The notes beneath the pieces were generated by a model. The model made no database searches, was not told the origin of the DNA, and saw only the letters and a program-made list of their open reading frames with translations. From Desulfuromonadales bacterium (lineage in GTDB: Bacteria; Desulfobacterota; Desulfuromonadia; Desulfuromonadales; BM103), in NCBI GenBank assembly GCA_027065695.1, contig JAMONP010000042.1, positions 1-37,607 on the forward strand: a DNA stretch of 37,607 bases. Reading direction: 5' to 3'. This document shows positions 31,082-37,607 of the stretch, piece after piece. The translations under genes and the position numbers were made by a program. The stretch's first letter is position 1; each line of letters begins with the position of its first letter.

Positions 31082-33468
31082 GTGAAGAACTGCCTCCCAA
31101 TGTCATCTTGACTACTCTGGATGATGCCATCAACTGGGGTCGCAAGAACAGCCTCTGGCCGATGTTCTTCGGCTTGTCGTGTTGTTTTGTCGAGATGATG
31201 GCCAGCATGACCCCCCGTTTTGATCTTGCCCGCTTCGGCGCCGAAGTGCTGCGCAGCACGCCACGCGAAGCCGACCTGATGATTATTTCCGGAACGCCTT
31301 TCAAGAAAATGGGCGCTAGCATGCTGCGTGTCTATGAGCAGATGGCCAACCCAAAATGGGTCATGGCGATGGGCAGCTGTGCCAACTCAGGTGGTATGTA
31401 CGACGTCTACAGTGTCATGCAGGGTGTCAATCAGGTGCTCCCTGTCGATGTTTATGTGCCCGGTTGTCCGCCGCGTCCAGAAGCTTTTCTGCAGGGATTG
31501 ATGCTCCTCCAGGAGAAGATTGCCAGTGGCGAGAGCCCTGCTCGCAAGGTGCTCGGCATGAGCGGCGGCAGTGAAGGCACAAGTTTGCCACTCCTGGTTG
31601 ACGGCGTCACCAAGAGCCGCGACACCCGCGGGCCAGGTTTTGGTAACAGCCCGAATCGCGGCACCTCCACTCAATCACCGAATTTCTGGGGTAGCCGCGC
31701 TAAAGAAGTGTGGCGCCCTGCGCAGCCTCGGGTCGAATTTGTCACTTCGACATCTGATTTACGTAAAACCCTGCATGATCGGTTCGGCGAACGTGTGCGC
31801 GAAGACGTCAAAGGGGTCGATATGCCGACCTTCTGGACCGATGCGGAAACGGCACCGGAGCTGCTCCACTTTCTCAAGGAGCAGGCGCCGAAAAGGTTCC
31901 GTCGCCTCGAAGACCTGACGGCAATCGATGAACGCACCCGGCAGAAACGCCCCGACCACGATTTCACCCTGGTTTACCACCTGCTGTCCTTCGAGGATCC
32001 TGGCTACATGCGGGTCAAGGTACCACTGCAGGGTGAGATGCCTACTGCGCCGACGGTAACCGACGTCTGGACCACTGCCAACTGGTATGAGCGTGAAGTC
32101 TTCGATATGTTCGGCATCGACTTCAAGGGTCATCCCGATTTGCGCCGCATTCTCATGCCCCACGACTGGCAAGGGCACCCACTTCGCAAGGAGCACGTCT
32201 GTCGCGCCACAGAAATGGAGCCTTTTACCCCGGAAGCGGCCGCGAAGATGGTGCCGCGGGATGCAGAAAGTTTCTTTGGCGGCAAGGAAATGGAGAAGGT
32301 CGACGACGAAACCATGGTGCTCAACCTTGGACCGCATCACCCCGGCACCCATGGTGTTTTGCGCCTGGTCGCCAAGCTCAACGGTGAAGAGGTCGAGGAC
32401 GTTGACGTCGATCTCGGCTACCACCATCGCGGTGCCGAAAAGATTGCAGAGCGCCAGCATTGGAACCAGTATATCCCCTACACTGATCGCATCGACTACC
32501 TCTCCGGTGTACAGAACAATCTGGCTTACCTGTTGCCGCTGGAAACCATGCTCGGCGTCGAGGTGCCGGAACGTGCCCAGGTTATCCGGGTTATGCTTTG
32601 CGAGTTGTTCCGGATTTCCAGTCACCTGGTCTGGCTGGGAACCTTCGCCCATGATGTCGGCGCCATGACCCCGGTCTTTTATGCCTTTGAATCGCGCGAA
32701 AAAATCTTTGATATCATCGAACAGATTACCGGCGGCCGCATGCACCCGGCCTGGTTCCGTATTGGTGGTCTGGCCATGGATCTTCCGGATGGCTGGAAAG
32801 ACACCGTAGATATCTTCACCAGCGACTTCGACAAGCGCATCGATGAATTTGATCGCATGCTCACCAATGGCCCGATTTTCAGAGCCCGTACCGAGGGAAT
32901 TGGTGTCACCAGCCTTGATGAGGCGATCGATTGGGGCATGTCTGGAGCCAACCTGCGCGCCTGCGGTCTGGAATGGGACCTGCGCAAAAAGATGCCCTAT
33001 TCCGGCTACGAACGCTTTGATTTCGATATCCCCACCGCCACCAGCGGTTGCAGCTATGCCCGCTATCTGGTCCGCCTTGAAGAACTGCGTCAAAGCCTGC
33101 GCATCGTCAAGCAGGCCGCCGCCGACATGCCGGATGGTCTCTACGTGACTAAAGATTTCCGCTATGCCTACCCTGAGCGTAATGCCGGCAAGAAGGATAT
33201 CGAGACCCTGGTACACCATTTTATGAATGTGACACGCGGACTGACACCACCACGTGGCGAGTGCTATCGCGGTATCGAATCGAGTAAGGGTGAGTGTGGT
33301 TATTACGTCGTCAGTGACGGCGGTAACACCCCGTACCGGTTGCGTATCCGCACGCCGAGTTTTGCCCATATGCAGGTCTTTCCCAAAATGACCAAGGGCT
33401 GGATGATCGCGGACCTGATCATGGTGCTGGGGGCAATTGATTTTATTTTGGCTGATCTTGACAGGTGA
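31078..33468 (+). CDS. nuoBCD: NuoB-NuoC-NuoD fused complex I subunit
   Basis: A single 796-residue frame containing three peripheral-arm subunits. NuoB (about 1-165) has the N2 cluster ligands in [23 protein letters not shown] and [12 protein letters not shown] Gly/Ser/Pro-rich linker (about 165-225) leads to NuoC (about 225-385; [42 protein letters not shown]). NuoD (about 405-796) has [38 protein letters not shown] and the C-terminal [18 protein letters not shown]. It starts with GTG in a GTGA overlap with nuoA. NuoCD fusions are common; inclusion of NuoB is not. A long antisense frame here is a shadow. Confidence 0.94.
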   Translation: MSEELPPNVILTTLDDAINWGRKNSLWPMFFGLSCCFVEMMASMTPRFDLARFGAEVLRSTPREADLMIISGTPFKKMGASMLRVYEQMANPKWVMAMGSCANSGGMYDVYSVMQGVNQVLPVDVYVPGCPPRPEAFLQGLMLLQEKIASGESPARKVLGMSGGSEGTSLPLLVDGVTKSRDTRGPGFGNSPNRGTSTQSPNFWGSRAKEVWRPAQPRVEFVTSTSDLRKTLHDRFGERVREDVKGVDMPTFWTDAETAPELLHFLKEQAPKRFRRLEDLTAIDERTRQKRPDHDFTLVYHLLSFEDPGYMRVKVPLQGEMPTAPTVTDVWTTANWYEREVFDMFGIDFKGHPDLRRILMPHDWQGHPLRKEHVCRATEMEPFTPEAAAKMVPRDAESFFGGKEMEKVDDETMVLNLGPHHPGTHGVLRLVAKLNGEEVEDVDVDLGYHHRGAEKIAERQHWNQYIPYTDRIDYLSGVQNNLAYLLPLETMLGVEVPERAQVIRVMLCELFRISSHLVWLGTFAHDVGAMTPVFYAFESREKIFDIIEQITGGRMHPAWFRIGGLAMDLPDGWKDTVDIFTSDFDKRIDEFDRMLTNGPIFRARTEGIGVTSLDEAIDWGMSGANLRACGLEWDLRKKMPYSGYERFDFDIPTATSGCSYARYLVRLEELRQSLRIVKQAAADMPDGLYVTKDFRYAYPERNAGKKDIETLVHHFMNVTRGLTPPRGECYRGIESSKGECGYYVVSDGGNTPYRLRIRTPSFAHMQVFPKMTKGWMIADLIMVLGAIDFILADLDR

Positions 33469-33471
33469 TTT

Positions 33472-33568
33472 TTAACGCAGAGCCGCAAAGAACGCAGAGG
33501 TAACGGCTCCTTTTTAGCTGAAAGACTAAGTCTAGACTCTTCTCTGCATCTTCGCGCCTTTGCGTTAA
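33472..33568. repeat. Imperfect inverted repeat between nuoBCD and nuoE
   Basis: The left arm, starting TTAACGCAGAGCCGCAAAGA at 33472, matches the reverse complement of the right arm, which ends at 33568 (TTAACGCAAAGGCGCGAAGA). Both continue to GCAGAG. It would form a long hairpin with about 40 bases of loop. It resembles the dispersed intergenic repeats common in this group of bacteria. Confidence 0.65.
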
Positions 33569-33579
33569 GAAAAGATTTT

Positions 33580-34080
33580 ATGAACGAGCTTTTACCACAA
33601 AATCAGATTGACAGCTTCAAAGCCAAGGCGGCGGCTATTTCTCATCCCCATGAGTTGATTGTTGATCTGCTGCGGGCGGTCCAGTCGCATCATGGCTGGG
33701 TACCGGACGACGGTGTGCTGCTAACAGCTGAAACGTTGGGTGTTCTGCCGGTTGAAGTGGAAGAAATTGCCACTTTTTACGACAAAATTTTCCGTCACGC
33801 AGTGGGTCGCCGGGTAATACACGTCTGTGATTCAATCTGCTGCTGGTCGACCGGTGCGGAGATGATCACTGAGCACCTGCAGAAAACCCTCGGCATCAAA
33901 TTGGGAGAGACCACAGCTGACGGTGATTTCACCCTGCTGCCGACCTGCTGCCTTGGTGCCTGCGGTGATGCCCCGGCGATGATGATTGGCCTGACGCCCC
34001 ATGGTCATCTGACCCCGGAGAAGATCGACGAAATTCTGCAAAAGGAGCGCGCCGTGATTGCGGCCGACGACAAAGAATGA
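33580..34080 (+). CDS. nuoE: NADH-quinone oxidoreductase subunit E
   Basis: Thioredoxin-fold 2Fe-2S subunit of the NADH-oxidising module, 166 residues. It starts with a helical region (IVDLLRAVQSHHGWVPDDGV, EEIATFYDKIF). The N1a ligands are in VCDSICCWSTGA (CX4C) and LPTCCLGACGDAPAMMI (CX3C). The stop overlaps nuoF as ATGA. It is separated from nuoBCD by an inverted repeat. Confidence 0.94.
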   Translation: MNELLPQNQIDSFKAKAAAISHPHELIVDLLRAVQSHHGWVPDDGVLLTAETLGVLPVEVEEIATFYDKIFRHAVGRRVIHVCDSICCWSTGAEMITEHLQKTLGIKLGETTADGDFTLLPTCCLGACGDAPAMMIGLTPHGHLTPEKIDEILQKERAVIAADDKE

Positions 34081-35351
34081 ACGCGTACCCACAAGTTCTA
34101 TTCAAAAATCGCCGGCCAGACGAAACGGTTCTGTTGCCCGAATACGAGAAAAACGGTGGCTATCAGGGCTTGCGTGCGGCGCTGAAGATGTCGCCTGCAG
34201 AAGTTTGTGCGCTGGTCAAAGCCTCCGGCCTGCGCGGCCGTGGCGGAGCCGGGTTCCCGACGGGAATCAAGTGGTCATTTTTCCCGGCTGAGCAACCGGG
34301 GGACAAGTACCTGGTCTGCAACGGTGACGAGATGGAACCTGGGACCTATAAGGATTGTCAGCTACTGATGGCCGACCCCCACCAGCTGGTGGAGGGTATG
34401 GCTATTGCCGCCTATGCTTTACAGACTCCGATTGGCTATATTTTTCTACGCTACGCCTACGAAGGCTGTTCGCAACGAGTCGAGCGAGCCATTGAAGAAG
34501 CAATTGCTGCCGGTTATCTGGGGGGGAATATCCTCGGCTCAGGTTTCGATGTCGGATTGCATGTGCATCGCAGTGCTGGTCGCTACATTCTCGGCGAGGA
34601 GACCTCATTGCTTAACGGCCTCGAAGGCCGTCGGCCCAACCCACGTTCCAAGCCACCTTTTCCGGCTCAACGTGGACTGTTCGGCAAGCCGACCAACGTC
34701 AACAATGTTGAAACCCTGGCCACAGTGCCGCATATCCTGACGCACGGCACAGCGTGGTTTCACGAGTTGGCACTGAACCCGGAAAGCGCGGGAACCAAGC
34801 TGTTTGGTCTTTCTGGTCACCTCAATCGGACCGAATGTTTCGAGCTGCCCCTTGGCATCACCCTGCGCGAAGTAGTGGAAGACTTCGGCGACGGCGTGCG
34901 TGGCGGGAAAAAGTTCAAGGCGTGTCTCCCCGGAGGAGCATCGACGCCCTATCTGACGGCTGAGCATCTTGGCCTGATGATGGATTTCAATCCTCTCGAA
35001 GAGGTCGACAGCCGCCTCGGTACTGCGGGGGTTACGGTGTTCGATGAAGACACCTGCATGGTAGCGGTGACGCGCAATCTCAATCAATTTTTTGCTCGCG
35101 AGAGTTGCGGTTGGTGTACGCCGTGCCGCGACGGTCTGGCGACAATTTCCTGGCTGCTCGACCGCATCGAATTCGGCCAGGCAAGCGAAGACGACCTGGC
35201 CATGCTCAAGGATCAGGTGCGTAATATCAAAGGACGCTCTTTCTGTGCCCTGGCCGAAGGTGCCATGGGTCCGGTGGAGGCGCTGCTGCGCCTCTTTGAA
35301 GATGAAATCAAGGATCATATCCGCAAAGGATGTTGTCCCTTTAAGCGGTGA
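34077..35351 (+). CDS. nuoF: NADH-quinone oxidoreductase subunit F
   Basis: NADH- and FMN-binding subunit carrying cluster N3, 424 residues. It has KASGLRGRGGAGFPTGIKWS (Gly-rich FMN/NADH site) around residue 49, LVCNGDEMEPGTYKD around residue 80, GAGRYILGEETSLLNGLEG-like GRYILGEETSLLNGLEG around residue 168, GKPTNVNNVETLA, and the N3 ligands ESCGWCTPCRDG with GRSFCALAEGA. The ATGA overlap with nuoE couples the two. No ribosome site is needed beyond the coupling. Confidence 0.95.
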   Translation: MNAYPQVLFKNRRPDETVLLPEYEKNGGYQGLRAALKMSPAEVCALVKASGLRGRGGAGFPTGIKWSFFPAEQPGDKYLVCNGDEMEPGTYKDCQLLMADPHQLVEGMAIAAYALQTPIGYIFLRYAYEGCSQRVERAIEEAIAAGYLGGNILGSGFDVGLHVHRSAGRYILGEETSLLNGLEGRRPNPRSKPPFPAQRGLFGKPTNVNNVETLATVPHILTHGTAWFHELALNPESAGTKLFGLSGHLNRTECFELPLGITLREVVEDFGDGVRGGKKFKACLPGGASTPYLTAEHLGLMMDFNPLEEVDSRLGTAGVTVFDEDTCMVAVTRNLNQFFARESCGWCTPCRDGLATISWLLDRIEFGQASEDDLAMLKDQVRNIKGRSFCALAEGAMGPVEALLRLFEDEIKDHIRKGCCPFKR

Positions 35352-35402
35352 TCAGTGATTAGAGACCCGAAACTGATAACCAATAACTGACAACTAAACT
35401 CT

Positions 35403-37607
35403 ATGCCGAAGCTGACCATCGACAATCTTGAAGTGACCGTGCCTGAAGGGACCAACGTCCTCGAAGCGGCGCGTGCGCTTGATATCGTCATCCCCCACTT
35501 CTGCTACCATGAAGCCTTGGGGTCGGTCGGTTCCTGTCGTCTGTGTGCCATGACGTTCCTCGAAGGTCCGGTTGAAGGACTGCAGATGGCATGCATGATC
35601 AAGGCTCAGGATGGCATGGTGGTCTCGTCGACCGATGCGGACGCAGTGGAGTTGCGCGAGCATGTCATTGAGTGGGCGATGACCAACCATCCGCACGATT
35701 GCCCGGTCTGCGATGAAGGCGGCGAGTGCCAGCTACAGGAAATGACGGTGGCCGGTGGCCACGGCGTGCGTCGCTATACCGGCAAGAAGTGCACTTTTAC
35801 CAACCAGGATCTCGGCCCGTTCGTGCAACAGGAAATGAACCGCTGCATCACCTGCTATCGTTGTGTACGCACCTATCGCGACTATTGCGGTGGCACCGAC
35901 TACGGGGTCTTTGGTTCACGCAACCGGATTCAGTACGGACGCCTTCAGGAAGGCACACTGGAAAGTCCTTTCTCCGGCAATATTATCGATGTCTGCCCCA
36001 CCGGGGTCCTGACCAGCAAGCCGTTTCGCTTCAAGACGCGTCTCTGGGACCTGCAGGAAGCGCCGTCGATCTGTCCGCACTGCAGCCTCGGCTGTGCGAC
36101 AGTCCCCGGTGGCCGCTATCGTGAAGTGCAGCGGGTCAAGGCTGGCATCAACCACGAAACCAACGGTTTCTTCATCTGTGATCGTGGCCGTTTCGGTTAC
36201 GACCATGTCAATCATCCTGAACGGCCACGTCAAGCACGAGTTGATGGCCAACCGGTTATGATCGATGAAGCTTTGACAGCAGCCCGAGAGCGGATTGCCG
36301 CGATGGCCCGAGAGCACGGCCCAGATAGCATCGCTTTCCTGGGCTCCTCGCGTGCCAGTCATGAAGCCAATGCGCTTTTGCGTGATTGGGCGGCAACAAC
36401 CGGTTCCACACAATTGAGCTATGAAGCTCACCAACGGCGTGATCGCGCGGCCCGGACTCTTGCTGCTCGCCTCGGTGAACATGCCCGCAGCATGGAAGAT
36501 ATTCGCCAGAGTGACCTGATTGTTCTGTTTGGCGCAGATCCGTTAGCGGAAGGTCCGGTGCTTGCCCTCGCCATGCGTCAGGCTGTGCGTAACGGCGGCA
36601 AGGTTGTGGTCATTGATCCCCGGCCGGTTGAGCTACCCTGTGCTGCAAATCATATCTCACTGGCCCCGCAACGCTTAACTGAGGTTCTGACAGCCCTCGG
36701 CCAGAGTGACTTAAGCTCTTTTGCTGCTCACGAGCGTGAGCAGTTCGAGAGTGTGCTTGCACAACTCAACTCAGCCCAGAGTCCGGTTTTAGTAGGCGGT
36801 GCCGACTTGCTCGGTGGTAAAGGGGTTGGCGCGCTCTGCTCCGCAGCCGCAGAACATTCAAGTGCAGAACGCAGCGTCGGTGTGATGATGCTTCTTCCCG
36901 GGCCGAACAGTTATGGTGGAGCCCTGCTGGCAGGCGAAGGTCCAGGTTTTAATACGATTCTCGACGCTATACAGGAAGGCACTGTGCGGGCGTTGGCCTG
37001 CCTGGAGAGTGATCCTTTCCGGGAAGGAATGAACCCGGCACGCGCCCAGGCCGCTCTCGGCCACCTGGAATTGCTGGTGAGTATTGATGCCACACCGAGT
37101 CTGGCCGCTCAACGTGCTGACATCTTCCTGCCAGCCCGTGCTAATGCCGAAATGGCCGCTAGTTATGTTAATAACGAGGGCCGCTTGCAGGCATTCCAAC
37201 CGGTCATCGATCCGGGTCTGCCTGTTCGTGAGACCGGGGCCGGCAATCACCCCCCGCGCGAGTTTTTCCATGTCACGCCTGGCTCCGCTCCCGAAGCTGA
37301 CTGGTGGCTTCTCGCCCAACTGCTCGAACGCAATACAAACCTCGTCGAGGTGCGTAAAATGATAGAGCAAAACGATGAGCGTTTTGCCGGGTTATCGGCA
37401 ATTGCTGCCGAGACCACAGGCTTGCGTCTGTCGGCAAAGGGGATCTTGCCGCCAGCAGCCGAGAAAGAACTGCCTCTCGCAACGGCGTCTGACACCCTGG
37501 CGTTGTTGACAGTGGCCGGACCGGTTGGCTCATCCTGGTTGGCACACTTGTCATCGCCTCTGGCAGCTACGGAACCACAACCTTACGTCTGCCTGCATCC
37601 TGAACAG
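35403..37607 (+). CDS. nuoG: NADH-quinone oxidoreductase subunit G, 3' end cut by window edge
   Basis: Iron-sulfur subunit with a molybdopterin-oxidoreductase-like body; 735 residues are present and the frame is still open at the edge. Ligands in order are: 2Fe-2S CYHEALGSVGSCRLC with MACM (about 34-65); NHPHDCPVCDEGGECQLQE, with a His plus three Cys, near residue 99; CITCYRCV with DVCPTGVLTSKPF; and CPHCSLGC near residue 223 with FFICDRGRFGY near 257. The last set matches the extra N7 cluster known from some bacterial NuoG. It starts 51 bases after nuoF in a spacer of short GATAAC/GACAAC-like repeats and has no good ribosome site. Confidence 0.93.
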   Translation, partial: MPKLTIDNLEVTVPEGTNVLEAARALDIVIPHFCYHEALGSVGSCRLCAMTFLEGPVEGLQMACMIKAQDGMVVSSTDADAVELREHVIEWAMTNHPHDCPVCDEGGECQLQEMTVAGGHGVRRYTGKKCTFTNQDLGPFVQQEMNRCITCYRCVRTYRDYCGGTDYGVFGSRNRIQYGRLQEGTLESPFSGNIIDVCPTGVLTSKPFRFKTRLWDLQEAPSICPHCSLGCATVPGGRYREVQRVKAGINHETNGFFICDRGRFGYDHVNHPERPRQARVDGQPVMIDEALTAARERIAAMAREHGPDSIAFLGSSRASHEANALLRDWAATTGSTQLSYEAHQRRDRAARTLAARLGEHARSMEDIRQSDLIVLFGADPLAEGPVLALAMRQAVRNGGKVVVIDPRPVELPCAANHISLAPQRLTEVLTALGQSDLSSFAAHEREQFESVLAQLNSAQSPVLVGGADLLGGKGVGALCSAAAEHSSAERSVGVMMLLPGPNSYGGALLAGEGPGFNTILDAIQEGTVRALACLESDPFREGMNPARAQAALGHLELLVSIDATPSLAAQRADIFLPARANAEMAASYVNNEGRLQAFQPVIDPGLPVRETGAGNHPPREFFHVTPGSAPEADWWLLAQLLERNTNLVEVRKMIEQNDERFAGLSAIAAETTGLRLSAKGILPPAAEKELPLATASDTLALLTVAGPVGSSWLAHLSSPLAATEPQPYVCLHPEQ

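Noticed and set aside
31759-33369. Open frame of 536 codons on the minus strand
   Set aside because: It is fully antisense to nuoBCD, whose motifs are clear. The frame is a by-product of the coding bias of the plus strand.
35352-35402. Short GATAAC/GACAAC-like repeats between nuoF and nuoG as an operator
   Set aside because: Too short and degenerate to call; could be simple-sequence drift.

Overview
The window looks like a chromosomal segment of an anaerobic deltaproteobacterium of the Desulfuromonadales type (Desulfuromonas/Pelobacter/Geobacter relatives). This is inferred from a complete-looking anaerobic (cobalt-early) cobalamin operon carrying a ThiC-like BzaF gene, a signal-peptide-bearing CbiK cobaltochelatase, and a nuo operon with a NuoB-C-D fusion. 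I have no 16S or database match to confirm it. There are no rRNA or tRNA genes, insertion sequences or CRISPR arrays that I can see.

Layout. (1) About 1-14.4 kb, minus strand: one long cobalamin operon read right to left from a riboswitch with an intrinsic terminator (about 14.17-14.41 kb): cobC, cobU, cobT, bzaF-like, cobS, a cobD-cobQ fusion, cbiB, cobO, cbiA, cbiC, an unlisted 25-codon membrane-peptide ORF, a second cbiL-like gene, cbiD, cbiE, cbiL, and cbiF cut by the left edge. Most junctions are ATGA overlaps or very short gaps. (2) About 14.7-20.3 kb, minus strand: a second cobalamin-controlled operon. A promoter drives two successive cobalamin riboswitches, each with its own terminator, then an exported cbiK, an ABC-2 type ATPase and permease, and a BtuC/BtuD/BtuF-like import set. 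The transporter part is clearly GC-richer than its neighbours. (3) 20.3-25.2 kb, minus strand: assimilatory sulfate reduction: DUF2061 membrane protein, APS reductase (cysH type), cysD, cysN and a siroheme sulfite/nitrite reductase. (4) 25.6-29.8 kb: a GAF-rich sigma-54 activator (minus) diverging from a receiver-SpoIIE phosphatase (plus), with two short direct-repeat arrays between them. (5) 29.9-37.6 kb, plus strand: rnhA, then complex I genes nuoA, nuoBCD, nuoE, nuoF and nuoG (cut by the right edge).

How it fits together. The first operon takes cobalt-precorrin intermediates to the complete cofactor, including anaerobic lower-ligand synthesis (5-hydroxybenzimidazole by BzaF, activated by CobT, attached by CobS). 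The second operon probably supplies cobalt-sirohydrochlorin or corrinoid. Its combination of a periplasmic chelatase, a putative exporter and a BtuCDF-type importer under tandem riboswitches is the most unusual feature, and suggests an export-metallate-reimport route. Sirohydrochlorin is also the precursor of the siroheme needed by the sulfite reductase encoded just upstream.
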